A stretch of 12,810 nt of DNA from Polaromonas sp. (lineage in GTDB: Bacteria > Pseudomonadota > Gammaproteobacteria > Burkholderiales > Burkholderiaceae), in assembly GCA_013823505.1 (NCBI GenBank), contig PNMH01000093.1, positions 1-12,810 on the forward strand, written 5' to 3'. Every line of letters starts with the position of its first letter. The first letter of the stretch is position 1. Shown piece by piece: positions 1-7,284 of this stretch. Under the pieces are notes generated by a model. That model saw only the letters and a list, made by a program, of their open reading frames with translations, was not told the origin of the DNA and ran no database searches. The position numbers were made by a program, and so were the translations under genes.

Positions 1-222
1 ACGCCAGGCAGCCACGCCCGCGATCAGCATGACCGGCTGCGTGTTGGTCGTCAGGGCCAGCAGCTCCTTGGGACCGTCGTGAATCAGTTGGCCCACGTTC
101 TCGCCCAAGGCGTCCGAAGCTTCAGCAAGGGTGCTCAGCACCTCGGGATGATCGCCCCACGCATCCAGCATGCCCACCGCTTGTGAGCCTTGGCCTGGGA
201 ATACAAACGCGAAATTCTTCAT
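1..222 (-). CDS. fabD: Malonyl-CoA:ACP transacylase FabD, N-terminal part
   Basis: Only the first 74 codons are in the window; the gene runs off the left edge with no stop. The ATG at 222 opens a protein starting MKNFAFVFPGQGSQAVGM, which carries the hallmark FabD/acyltransferase GQGSQ motif at residues 10-14 (oxyanion-hole glutamine). The GHSLG nucleophile motif would lie outside the window. FabD is known to move the malonyl group from CoA to acyl carrier protein in the cytoplasm, supplying the extender for type II fatty acid synthesis. It lies 47 bp downstream of fabH on the same strand and is very likely co-transcribed with plsX and fabH. The Shine-Dalgarno is weak (GAAG about 6 nt upstream). 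The call is secure from the N-terminal motif and the gene order. Confidence 0.93.
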   Translation of the reverse strand, partial: MKNFAFVFPGQGSQAVGMLDAWGDHPEVLSTLAEASDALGENVGQLIHDGPKELLALTTNTQPVMLIAGVAAWR

Positions 223-269
223 GTGTTCTTCAAATGGTCTTGTGAGGAAGAGGTCCCGGGCGGCTCTGC

Positions 270-1247
270 TCAGAAGTCCAGCAGCACAGCACCCCAGGTG
301 AAACCGCCACCGACCCCTTCGAGCATGACGGTGTCACCCCTTTTCACCTGGCCCTGTCGGACAGCGTGGTCCAAGGCGAGCGGTATTGAGGCGGCCGACG
401 TGTTGCCATGCTGATCGACGGTGACCACGACCTTGTCCATGGACAACTTGAGCTTGCGCGCCGTGCTTTGCATGATGCGGATGTTGGCCTGGTGCGGGAT
501 CAGCCAATCCACGTCTTCGGCCGATCTGCCCGCCTTGGCGAGCACCGCACGGGCAGTGTCTTCGAGGACGCCGACAGCCAGCTTGAAAACCGCCTGCCCA
601 TCCATCTTGAGCAGCGGGTCGCCCAGGATAGAGCCGCCCGAAACATGGCCGGGAACGCACAGGATGCCCGAGTGCTTGCCGTCGGCGTGAATGTCGGTGG
701 CGAGGATGCCGGGCTTGTCAGACGCTTCCAGCACCACGGCCCCTGCGCCATCACCAAACAACACGCAGGTTGTTCGGTCGTTGAAATCAAGGATGCGACT
801 GAACACCTCCGAGCCAACGACAAGCGCCTTGTGAGCAGTGCCTGACTGGATCAGGGCGTCGGCCACGGTGAGTGCGTAAATGAACCCGCTGCAGACAGCT
901 TGAACATCAAATACCGGACAGCCAGCGATGCCCAGCTTGTGCTGCAGCAGCGCGGCGGTCGAGGGGAACACCATGTCGGGCGTTGATGTGGCGACGATGA
1001 TGAGGTCGATATCGGCCGGCAGCACACCAGCAGAAGCCATGGCTTCGCGGCAAGCCACTGCAGCGAGGTCGCTCGCAAACACGCCGTCTGAAGCGAAGTG
1101 GCGAGCACGGATACCGGTTCGCTCAACAATCCAGTCGTCGCTGGTTTCCACGCCGCGTTTGGCCAACATGTCCACCATGTCGGCGTTGGTCAGGCGGTTC
1201 GGTGGCAGGCAACTGCCGGTGCCGGTGATGCGGGCAAAACGGGTCAT
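270..1247 (-). CDS. fabH: 3-oxoacyl-ACP synthase III (KAS III) FabH
   Basis: FabH condenses acetyl-CoA with malonyl-ACP, the first step of fatty acid elongation. The 325-aa product has normal family length. The catalytic triad is visible: Cys119 in VQAVCSGF, His252 in IPHQANIR and Asn282 in HGNTSAAS. The glycine-rich C-terminal strand [10 protein letters not shown] is also present. The ATG at 1247 gives the expected N-terminus ([15 protein letters not shown]). No clear Shine-Dalgarno precedes it, but the start is only 19 bp after the plsX stop, so translation may be coupled. It sits between plsX and fabD, the usual betaproteobacterial order. Substrate preference (acetyl versus branched or longer primers) cannot be read from these motifs. 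Confidence 0.97.
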   Translation of the reverse strand: MTRFARITGTGSCLPPNRLTNADMVDMLAKRGVETSDDWIVERTGIRARHFASDGVFASDLAAVACREAMASAGVLPADIDLIIVATSTPDMVFPSTAALLQHKLGIAGCPVFDVQAVCSGFIYALTVADALIQSGTAHKALVVGSEVFSRILDFNDRTTCVLFGDGAGAVVLEASDKPGILATDIHADGKHSGILCVPGHVSGGSILGDPLLKMDGQAVFKLAVGVLEDTARAVLAKAGRSAEDVDWLIPHQANIRIMQSTARKLKLSMDKVVVTVDQHGNTSAASIPLALDHAVRQGQVKRGDTVMLEGVGGGFTWGAVLLDF

Positions 1248-1266
1248 GCGATGCAGGTGGGGTGGG

Positions 1267-2328
1267 TCAGAGTGTCGGGATGCTTTTGAGTTCGCTGGGC
1301 AGCGACTCAGGCGACATCAGTTGCTGCGCATGCGCAATGCGCTCACGCACGTTGTCCAGCAGCTTGTTGTGGGCCGCATCATAAGCCCGCCCCAAAGCTT
1401 GCTCGAACGCGAACGCGTCTGCCGACCCATGACTCTTGAACACCAGGCCCTGCAAGCCCAGCAGCGCGGCCCCGTTGTACCGACGGTGATCCACGCGATT
1501 TTTGAATGATTTTAAAACTGGATAGGCAACGATGGCTGCCATTTTCCGAAAGATGCTGCTGGAGAACTCTTGCCGGAGAAATCCACTGATCATGGAGGCA
1601 AGCCCTTCGCTGGCCTTCAGCGCGACATTGCCCACGAAGCCATCACACACGACGATGTCCGTCGTTCCCTTGAAGATATCGTCGCCTTCCACGTTCCCGA
1701 AGAAGTTGAGATCGCCAGTATTGGCAGCATTTCGAAGCAGAACACCTGCTTTTTTGATCACTTCGCTGCCTTTGATGACCTCTTCACCCACGTTCAACAG
1801 CCCGACGCTGGGCTCTGGCCGCCCCGTGGCGGCCGCCACCAGGGCAGAACCCATGACCGCAAATTGCAGCAGGTGCTCGGCGGAGCAATCAACATTGGCA
1901 CCCAGATCCAGGACGGTGGTGGCTCCCCCACGGGCATTGGGCATTTGCGTGGCGATGGCCGGGCGATCGATACCATCCATGGTCTTCAGCACATAGCGGG
2001 CAATGGCCATCAGGGCACCGGTGTTGCCAGCAGACACCACCGCCTGGGCCGATCCATCCTTGACCTGGTTGATGGACACCCGCATGGACGAGTCCTTTTT
2101 GCGACGCAAAGCGACTTCCACCGAGTCGTCCATGCCGACCACCTCGGTAGCCGGCACAACCGTGCAGCGCACGTTGTTGAGCAACTGTGGCCAGGCGCGG
2201 AACACCTCTGGCTTGCCCACCAGCAAGAGCTGAGCTTGCGGGTGACTGGCAAGGAAAGCCTGGCAGGCGGGCATCGTCACGCCCGGACCGACATCTCCAC
2301 CCATGCAATCCACGGAAATGGTGATCAT
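1267..2328 (-). CDS. plsX: Phosphate acyltransferase PlsX
   Basis: PlsX converts acyl-ACP and phosphate into acyl-phosphate, the donor used by PlsY for the first acylation of glycerol-3-phosphate. It links fatty acid synthesis to membrane phospholipid. The 353-aa protein begins [16 protein letters not shown], the typical PlsX N-terminus. Other family segments are [11 protein letters not shown] (98-108), [15 protein letters not shown] (139-153), GLLNVGEE (176-183) and [15 protein letters not shown] (224-238). The frame is open upstream to 2364, but 2328 is chosen because it matches the family N-terminus and has an AGGAAG ribosome site 6 nt upstream. fabH follows after 19 bp. A hairpin with a U tract lies 41 nt upstream of the start and may limit read-through from rpmF. 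Confidence 0.95.
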   Translation of the reverse strand: MITISVDCMGGDVGPGVTMPACQAFLASHPQAQLLLVGKPEVFRAWPQLLNNVRCTVVPATEVVGMDDSVEVALRRKKDSSMRVSINQVKDGSAQAVVSAGNTGALMAIARYVLKTMDGIDRPAIATQMPNARGGATTVLDLGANVDCSAEHLLQFAVMGSALVAAATGRPEPSVGLLNVGEEVIKGSEVIKKAGVLLRNAANTGDLNFFGNVEGDDIFKGTTDIVVCDGFVGNVALKASEGLASMISGFLRQEFSSSIFRKMAAIVAYPVLKSFKNRVDHRRYNGAALLGLQGLVFKSHGSADAFAFEQALGRAYDAAHNKLLDNVRERIAHAQQLMSPESLPSELKSIPTL

Positions 2329-2369
2329 CTCAACTTCCTGAAGCGGACACAGCAGGTGCCCCATCCATG

Positions 2370-2396
2370 AAAAAAGCCCGCATGGAACATGCGGGC
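2370..2396 (-). terminator. Rho-independent terminator or attenuator between rpmF and plsX
   Basis: Read on the minus strand, GCCCGCATG pairs perfectly with CATGCGGGC (2388-2396 with 2376-2384) around a 3-nt loop and is followed at once by six T (2375-2370). This is a textbook intrinsic terminator, lying 66 bp after the rpmF stop and 41 bp before the plsX start. It could end the rpmF message, or act as a partial terminator that lowers expression of plsX-fabH-fabD relative to the ribosomal protein gene. On the plus strand it has no trailing T tract, so it is not bidirectional. Structure is seen directly; efficiency is unknown. Confidence 0.8.
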
Positions 2397-2462
2397 CTGG
2401 GCCTGTCGAATCCGCCTGACCCCGAGCGCATGACGCGACGAGGCCAATGGCGAATCCTCACG

Positions 2463-2645
2463 TCAGGCTTCGGATTTGTTCTTCAGCACTTGGCGACCAC
2501 GGTAAAAACCGTTGGGGCTGATGTGGTGGCGCAGGTGGATTTCACCGGTGGTGGGCTCCACAGCGATGCCCGGCACGTTCAAGGCGTTGTGCGAACGGTG
2601 CATGCCGCGCTTGGAAGGGGACTTTTTGTTTTGCTGAACAGCCAT
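2463..2645 (-). CDS. rpmF: 50S ribosomal protein L32
   Basis: This 60-aa basic protein starts [19 protein letters not shown], the highly conserved L32 N-terminus, and keeps the HLRHHIS...GFYRGRQV C-terminal segment. It has no cysteines, so it is the zinc-independent form, as in E. coli. L32 is a component of the large ribosomal subunit near the peptidyl transferase region. The frame is open upstream to 2696, but the ATG at 2645 matches the family and has an AGGAG site 6 nt upstream. It lies between yceD and plsX, the normal neighbours. A perfect TATAAT box about 88 nt upstream suggests its own promoter, and an intrinsic terminator follows the gene. Confidence 0.97.
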   Translation of the reverse strand: MAVQQNKKSPSKRGMHRSHNALNVPGIAVEPTTGEIHLRHHISPNGFYRGRQVLKNKSEA

Positions 2646-2732
2646 GGTGGGCTCCTGAAATCGGTAAGGACAAACGGGTGCGCCTGAACCATGCACATCG
2701 GAGTGCCTTTGGATGCCAGCGCAAAGCCAAGC

Positions 2733-2738
2733 ATTATA
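2733..2738 (-). promoter_or_regulatory. Putative -10 box upstream of rpmF
   Basis: The minus strand reads TATAAT here, an exact sigma-70 -10 consensus in otherwise GC-rich DNA, inside the 144-bp gap between yceD and rpmF. Transcription starting about 7 nt downstream would leave an 80-nt leader before rpmF. I could not find a good -35 hexamer at 16-18 nt, nor a TGn extension, so the call rests on the -10 match and its position. Confidence 0.5.
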
Positions 2739-2789
2739 GCCCGAAGCGCCGAATCAGGACCAGGTCCCGACAAGGGGTGGGCAACCCGC

Positions 2790-3356
2790 CTACTTTTTGA
2801 GTCTCGCCAGCTCGGCAAACGGGTTCTTCCGCTCAGGCTCGACTTCCGAGAGCCCCGCCTTCAGATCGGACGCCTGCATGATCACGGGAATCGGGCAGGT
2901 GTCGTGCAGGGGAACCAGCGGGAGTTCCATCAACAGCTCGTCTTCCAGCACCTCGTGAAGCCGGGGACGGGGTTCGAGCGCCAGCAGGTCTTCTTCACAA
3001 TCATCGTCTTCGGCTGCCGCCGTTGCCTCGTCGTTCACGAAACGGAACCAACGGTCAACCTTCAGCGGCGTATCGACTGGGCCGAGGCACCGCTGGCATG
3101 TCAACGGGACCGAGGCCTCGGCTTGCAGGTGCAGCCAGACGGCTGGTGCACCACCAGAGACGCCGGCGCGCATTTCGCCGTGCGCTTGCCATGCCACCGA
3201 TCCCAGCTCGGGAAGGCCGTCGTCGGCGTGTGCCTCGGCCTGGAGGCGCTCGAAACGGGTCATGGGATCGTCAGCTTGCAGGCTGGCGCTGGCCTGGGCG
3301 AAGGCGCGAACATCCAGCCTGTCGGGATTCCAGCTGGTCTTGGGGGTGGGTTTCAT
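2790..3356 (-). CDS. yceD: YceD family protein (DUF177)
   Basis: The 188-aa product belongs to the YceD/DUF177 family, which almost always sits directly upstream of rpmF. Members have been linked to 23S rRNA accumulation and ribosome assembly, but the molecular role is not settled. Visible family features are the LDVRAFA segment near the N-terminus, the CQRC pair (Cys87, Cys90), a later HDTCP (Cys154), an acidic stretch around 115-122 and the NPFAELARLK tail. The frame continues to a GTG at 3380, adding 8 residues. I chose the ATG at 3356 because ATG is preferred and the family N-terminus is short. Neither start has a Shine-Dalgarno. A TAAACT box ends 7 nt before the ATG, which would fit a leaderless or near-leaderless message. 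Confidence 0.9.
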   Translation of the reverse strand: MKPTPKTSWNPDRLDVRAFAQASASLQADDPMTRFERLQAEAHADDGLPELGSVAWQAHGEMRAGVSGGAPAVWLHLQAEASVPLTCQRCLGPVDTPLKVDRWFRFVNDEATAAAEDDDCEEDLLALEPRPRLHEVLEDELLMELPLVPLHDTCPIPVIMQASDLKAGLSEVEPERKNPFAELARLKK

Positions 3357-3393
3357 ATGGGGCAGTTTAAAAGAATGCACGCAGAATAGCGGG
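3357..3393. promoter_or_regulatory. Compact divergent promoter region between yceD and maf
   Basis: Only 37 bp separate the chosen yceD and maf start codons. On the minus strand TAAACT (3369-3364) ends 7 nt before the yceD ATG; on the plus strand CAGAAT (3382-3387) ends 6 nt before the maf ATG. These are the spacings expected between a -10 box and a transcription start, so both messages could begin at or next to their start codons. No convincing -35 hexamers are present and no Shine-Dalgarno is seen for either gene. The promoters are therefore suggested, not shown. Confidence 0.35.
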
Positions 3394-4008
3394 ATGACGT
3401 CAGACCGCCCCAGTTCTCAACCGCCCACCTCGCGCCCTCTCATCCTTGGGTCCACTTCTCGCTACCGGCACGAACTGCTGTCCCGGCTGAAGCTGCCTTT
3501 CGAGGCCGTTGCGCCTCAAGTGGACGAAACCCCGCGGTCGGGTGAAAACCCCGCAGATCTGGCCGTGAGGCTGGCGCTCGCCAAGGCGCGAGACGTGGCC
3601 TCTCGCCACCCCCAGGCCGTGGTGATCGGCAGCGATCAGGTGGCGGACTTGCGAGGCGAGCCGCTGGGCAAACCGGGCACGCATGAGCGTGCGGTGGTGC
3701 AACTGAAACGACTTCGCGGTGAGACCGTGGTGTTTCAGACGGCATTGGCGGTGGTCTGCGCGGCCACGGGGTTCGAGCAGTGCGACATCGCCTCGGTGCG
3801 TGTGGTCTTCCGCAAGCTCAGCGACGCCGAGATCGAACGGTACCTGCGCGCTGAGCAGCCCTACGACTGCGCCGGCAGCGCCAAGAGCGAAGGCCTGGGC
3901 ATCTCGCTGCTGGAGCGCATCGACAACGACGATCCCACGGCGCTGGTGGGCCTCCCACTGATCCGCACCTGCCGCATGATCCGCGCTGCTGGCGTGCACG
4001 TGCCGTGA
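3394..4008 (+). CDS. maf: Maf/YceF-type nucleoside triphosphate pyrophosphatase
   Basis: The 204-aa protein belongs to the Maf house-cleaning pyrophosphatases, which hydrolyse non-canonical nucleoside triphosphates to monophosphates. Sequence resemblance is to the YceF subgroup, for which 7-methyl-GTP is the reported substrate. Key segments are LILGSTSRYR (16-25), VDETPR (43-48), the catalytic-region Asp81 in IGSDQV, GKP (92-94), CAGSAKSEGLG (159-169) and LVGLPLI (184-190). The frame is open upstream to 3262, but that part overlaps yceD and does not look like Maf; the ATG at 3394 gives a short extra N-terminal tail before the family core. Its TGA overlaps the GTG start of the downstream methyltransferase by 4 nt, so the two are coupled. 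A role in removing modified cap-like nucleotides is family knowledge. Confidence 0.92.
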   Translation: MTSDRPSSQPPTSRPLILGSTSRYRHELLSRLKLPFEAVAPQVDETPRSGENPADLAVRLALAKARDVASRHPQAVVIGSDQVADLRGEPLGKPGTHERAVVQLKRLRGETVVFQTALAVVCAATGFEQCDIASVRVVFRKLSDAEIERYLRAEQPYDCAGSAKSEGLGISLLERIDNDDPTALVGLPLIRTCRMIRAAGVHVP

Positions 4009-4802
4009 ACGCTCCCGTCTCGAGGAAGGGAACCCTCTACCTGGTGCCCACACCGCTGGACTTCGGCATGGCCGTCGATGCAACACCGGCAGACACCTGG
4101 CTGCCCCGGGAAACGCTGACCGTGGCCAGCGGCCTGACGCACTGGATCACGGAGAACGCCAAGAGCACGCGTGCGTTCCTGAAACGGGTGGAAGCAGTGG
4201 TGGGCATTGCAACTCCGGTCCAGGGACAGCACATCACCGAATTGCCCCGCGCAGCGCACAAAAAGGGCGACCACACACCGCAGGCCGAAGGCGATGCGCA
4301 GGCGCGCGACCTGCTCGCGCCCACCTTGCAGGGGCACAACGTGGGTCTGGTGAGCGAAGCGGGCATGCCGGCCATTGCCGACCCCGGCAGCGCTGTGGTG
4401 CGCGCAGCCCACGCCCTGGGCTTGAAGGTGGTTCCGCTCACGGGACCGGTCTCGCTGATGCTGGCGCTGGCCGCCAGCGGCTTGAACGGTCAGAACTTTG
4501 CATTTGTCGGGTACGTGCCGCAAGAAGCCACGGAGCGCGGCAAGCGCCTGCGCGATCTGGAAGCCCTCGCCCTCAAAACCGGGCAAACCCAAATCCTGAT
4601 CGAGACGCCTTACCGCAACACCGCGCTGTTGCAAGCCTTGTTGCAGACCTTGCATCCGCACACACGGCTGGCGGTGTGCTGCGCGATGTCGTTGCCGCAG
4701 CAGGTGAGCCGCAGCGCGCTGGTGAGCGAGTGGAAACGCACGCAGGGCATGGTCAATGAACTGCCGCTGGACACGCCAGCGGTTTTTCTCTTCGGTCGCT
4801 GA
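4005..4802 (+). CDS. RsmI-like SAM-dependent methyltransferase (tetrapyrrole methylase fold)
   Basis: The 265-aa product has the tetrapyrrole-methylase fold of the RsmI (16S rRNA C1402 2'-O-methyltransferase) group. The start is a GTG overlapping the maf stop. The N-terminal LYLVPTPLDF (11-20) resembles RsmI's LYLVATPIGN strand, and VSEAGMPAIADPG (116-128) matches the RsmI SAM-binding loop VSDAGTPLISDPG. LTGPVSLMLALAASGL (145-160) and VGYVP (168-172) also match the fold. However, the GNL and EDTR-type motifs of RsmI are missing: LDFGM replaces the former, and TENAKSTRAFLK aligns where EDTR would be. It is therefore probably a paralogue with another substrate, not the housekeeping RsmI. It converges on galU with 4 bp between stops. 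The substrate is unknown. Confidence 0.85.
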   Translation: MNAPVSRKGTLYLVPTPLDFGMAVDATPADTWLPRETLTVASGLTHWITENAKSTRAFLKRVEAVVGIATPVQGQHITELPRAAHKKGDHTPQAEGDAQARDLLAPTLQGHNVGLVSEAGMPAIADPGSAVVRAAHALGLKVVPLTGPVSLMLALAASGLNGQNFAFVGYVPQEATERGKRLRDLEALALKTGQTQILIETPYRNTALLQALLQTLHPHTRLAVCCAMSLPQQVSRSALVSEWKRTQGMVNELPLDTPAVFLFGR

Positions 4803-4806
4803 AGGC

Positions 4807-5691
4807 TCAGCCCATCACCCGCTGGAGGTGGGCACGCACCGAAGCGCCCAGGTCCGCGTTGGCCAGTGCCAGATCGATCGTCGCCTCCAGGAAACCTTCC
4901 TTGCTGCCGCAGTCGTAGCGCTTGCCGTCGTAGCGGAAAGCCTGGACTTTTTCAACGCCGATCAATGCGGCGATGCCGTCGGTGAGCTGGATCTCGCCAC
5001 CCGCGCCGCGCGGCTGGCGGCGAATGCTTTCGAACACCGCCGGCGTGAGCACGTAGCGGCCCGCCACGGCCAGGGTGGATGGCGCCACGTCGGGCGCGGG
5101 CTTCTCGACCATGGCAAACACCTCGGCCAAAGGGGCGCTCACACCGCGCACGTCGACCACACCGTAACGCCGGGTGTCGGCACGCGGCACGTCCTGCACA
5201 GCCAGCACGGTGCCCGGGCTGGATTCATAGGCTTGCACCATCTGCTGCAACACGGTGGGGCCGCCCTCGGCCTGTCGCGCGCCCATCATCAGATCGTCGG
5301 CCAGCAGCACGGCAAAGGGCTCATCGCCCACCAGACGTTCGGCGCACAGCACCGCATGCCCGAGACCGAGCGCGCGAGGTTGGCGCACATACACGCAGTC
5401 CATATCGTCGGGCTTGATGGAGTTCACCACCTTCAATAGGGCCGACTTGCCAGCGGCCTCCAGTTCCATCTCCAGCTCGTAGGCGGTGTCGAAGTGGTCT
5501 TCAATGGCACGCTTGTGGCGCCCGGTCACGAAGATCATTTCGCGGATGCCGGCGGCGTAGGCCTCTTCAACAGCGTATTGAATCAACGGCTTGTCCACCA
5601 CCGGCAGCATTTCCTTGGGGATGGCTTTGGTGGCGGGCAGGAAACGGGTGCCCAGGCCACCCACGGGAAAAACAGCTTTGCGGATTTTCAT
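4807..5691 (-). CDS. galU: UTP-glucose-1-phosphate uridylyltransferase GalU
   Basis: GalU makes UDP-glucose from UTP and glucose-1-phosphate in the cytoplasm; the product feeds surface polysaccharide and, through GalE, UDP-galactose. The 294-aa product has the usual length. It shows the nucleotide-binding [18 protein letters not shown] (11-28), LLADD (129-133, metal and uridine site), VEKP (195-198), GEIQLTDGI (232-240) and the [12 protein letters not shown]-terminal motif (260-270). The frame is open to 5829 upstream, but that region is the intergenic spacer with manC. The ATG at 5691 gives the family N-terminus and has a weak purine-rich GAGAG upstream. It is divergent from manC-galE, so the three sugar-nucleotide genes form a block around a shared control region. 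Confidence 0.96.
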   Translation of the reverse strand: MKIRKAVFPVGGLGTRFLPATKAIPKEMLPVVDKPLIQYAVEEAYAAGIREMIFVTGRHKRAIEDHFDTAYELEMELEAAGKSALLKVVNSIKPDDMDCVYVRQPRALGLGHAVLCAERLVGDEPFAVLLADDLMMGARQAEGGPTVLQQMVQAYESSPGTVLAVQDVPRADTRRYGVVDVRGVSAPLAEVFAMVEKPAPDVAPSTLAVAGRYVLTPAVFESIRRQPRGAGGEIQLTDGIAALIGVEKVQAFRYDGKRYDCGSKEGFLEATIDLALANADLGASVRAHLQRVMG

Positions 5692-5837
5692 GGTGTCGAT
5701 TTCTCTCTGATGTTCATTGTTGTAGCGTAGCCTTCCATGGTAACGGGCCGGCGTGAAACTGCATCGAAAGGCTACACTGCTTTGATCATCGAGGCGGGTT
5801 TCCTCTGCCTCACTTTCCACCTCAAACACCCCAGCGC
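5692..5837. promoter_or_regulatory. Divergent control region between galU and manC
   Basis: This 146-bp non-coding stretch must hold the promoters for galU (leftward) and manC-galE (rightward). Possible -10 boxes are TACACT at 5773-5778 on the plus strand and TACAAC (plus-strand positions 5719-5724) on the minus strand. Neither has a good -35 hexamer at standard spacing. An imperfect inverted repeat overlaps or adjoins both boxes and is listed separately. No terminator is seen here. Confidence 0.45.
5724..5778. repeat. Imperfect 13-bp inverted repeat in the galU/manC spacer
   Basis: GAAAGGCTACACT on the plus strand (5766-5778) is matched by GGAAGGCTACGCT on the minus strand (5736-5724), 11 of 13 bases identical, with 29 bp between the arms. 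Each arm points toward its own gene and covers or borders the likely -10 region. It could be a paired operator, a duplicated promoter element, or chance. Confidence 0.5.
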
Positions 5838-7274
5838 ATGAGCATCACCCCCGTCATCCTTTGCGGCGGCTCCGGCACCCGCCTGTGGCCGCTGAGCCGC
5901 CAGAGCTTCCCCAAGCAGTTCGTCCCCCTGGTGAACAACCAGAGCCTGTTGCAGCTGACGCTGGCACGCCTGGCTTGGTGCGGCAATCCGCCCATGTGTG
6001 TGGCCTCGGAAGACCACCGCTTCCTGGTGGCTGATGCCGTGGAATCACAAGGTGCTGCTGGCCAGGTGCTGCTGGAGCCAGCGGCGCGCAACACGGCGGC
6101 GGCCATGGCGCTGGCTGCCTTGCTGGCCACCAGTCCGTCTGACGCCGACCCATTGCTGCTGTTCTGCCCGTCCGATCACCACATCCCCGACATCGAGGCC
6201 TTCGCGCACACCATCCGACAGGGCGTGCCCGCGGCCGAGGCTGGCGCCATCGTCACCTTCGGCGTGGTGCCCAGTTTCCCGAGCACGGCCTATGGCTACA
6301 TCGAGCAGGGCGACGCCCGCGCCGACGGCAGCCGCCGCGTGGCGCGCTTCATTGAAAAGCCCGCGCCCGCCGCCGCGCAAGCCTTGCTGCTGCAGGGCAA
6401 TGTGCTGTGGAATGCCGGCATCTTTCTGGTGCGCGCCAGCACCCTGCTGACCGCGCTCGGCCAGCATGCCGACGACATCCTGCAGTCGTGTCGCCAGGCC
6501 ATGGCCAACCCGAAGCAGGACACCGTGGGCCAGATCCACTTCGTGCGACCCGAGGCCGCGCCCTTCCTGGCCTGCCGATCGCAAAGCATCGACTACGCGG
6601 TGATGGAGCGCCACGCCGACGTGGCCGTCGTGCCCTTCCAGGGTCAGTGGAGCGACGTGGGCAGCTGGAACGCGGTGGCCGACCTCAGCCCCGCCGACGA
6701 CGACGGCAACCGCATCACCGGCCAGGGTCACACCCTGCACGCGAGCAACACCTTCATCCACGCACCGGGCCGCACCGTGGTCGCGCTGGGCACGAAAGAT
6801 TTGCTGATCATCGACACACCCGACGCCCTGCTGGTCGCGCAGCGCGACCACGCCGAACAGGTCAAGGACGTGGTGGCCCACCTCACCCGCCTGAAGGTGC
6901 CGGAGGCCGCGCTTCACCGCCGCGTGGCGCGCCCCTGGGGTTGGTACGACAGTGTGGACATGGGCGAGCGTTTCCAGGTCAAACGCATCGGGGTCAAACC
7001 CGGCGCCAGCCTGAGCCTGCAGAAGCACCACCACCGGGCCGAGCACTGGATCGTGGTCAAGGGAACGGCCGAGGTCACACGCGGCGCCGAGACCTACTTG
7101 CTGTCAGAGAACCAGTCCACCTACATCCCCATCGGCGAGGTGCACCGACTGCACAACCCCGGCAAACTGGCGCTGGAAATGATCGAAGTGCAATCGGGCA
7201 GCTACCTGGGTGAAGACGACATCGTTCGCCTGGAAGACAAGTACGGTCGCCAGCCCGATGCCGCCAAACCCTGA
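5838..7274 (+). CDS. manC: Bifunctional mannose-1-phosphate guanylyltransferase / mannose-6-phosphate isomerase
   Basis: The 478-aa protein has the two-domain type II layout. An N-terminal nucleotidyltransferase makes GDP-mannose from GTP and mannose-1-phosphate, and a C-terminal cupin gives phosphomannose isomerase activity. Seen motifs are [15 protein letters not shown] (7-21) and FPKQF (24-28) for nucleotide binding and FIEKP (171-175) near the sugar-phosphate site. The C-terminal domain opens with RPWGWYD (365-371), then shows [10 protein letters not shown] (395-404, metal-binding histidines and glutamate) and the [12 protein letters not shown] strand (430-441). Length is normal (about 470-480). 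The ATG at 5838 fits the family start although no Shine-Dalgarno is evident. galE follows after 10 bp and is surely co-transcribed. The product likely feeds exopolysaccharide or LPS synthesis; AlgA/XanB-type naming is an alternative. Confidence 0.95.
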   Translation: MSITPVILCGGSGTRLWPLSRQSFPKQFVPLVNNQSLLQLTLARLAWCGNPPMCVASEDHRFLVADAVESQGAAGQVLLEPAARNTAAAMALAALLATSPSDADPLLLFCPSDHHIPDIEAFAHTIRQGVPAAEAGAIVTFGVVPSFPSTAYGYIEQGDARADGSRRVARFIEKPAPAAAQALLLQGNVLWNAGIFLVRASTLLTALGQHADDILQSCRQAMANPKQDTVGQIHFVRPEAAPFLACRSQSIDYAVMERHADVAVVPFQGQWSDVGSWNAVADLSPADDDGNRITGQGHTLHASNTFIHAPGRTVVALGTKDLLIIDTPDALLVAQRDHAEQVKDVVAHLTRLKVPEAALHRRVARPWGWYDSVDMGERFQVKRIGVKPGASLSLQKHHHRAEHWIVVKGTAEVTRGAETYLLSENQSTYIPIGEVHRLHNPGKLALEMIEVQSGSYLGEDDIVRLEDKYGRQPDAAKP

Positions 7275-7284
7275 GGCTTCACGC

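Noticed and set aside
1570..2370. A 266-codon open frame on the plus strand opposite plsX
   Set aside because: Entirely antisense to plsX and of low-complexity His/Gly/Asp content; no family match.
6045..7046. A 333-codon open frame on the minus strand inside manC
   Set aside because: Composition (Gly, Val, His, Ala rich) and lack of motifs mark it as a complement of the manC coding strand.
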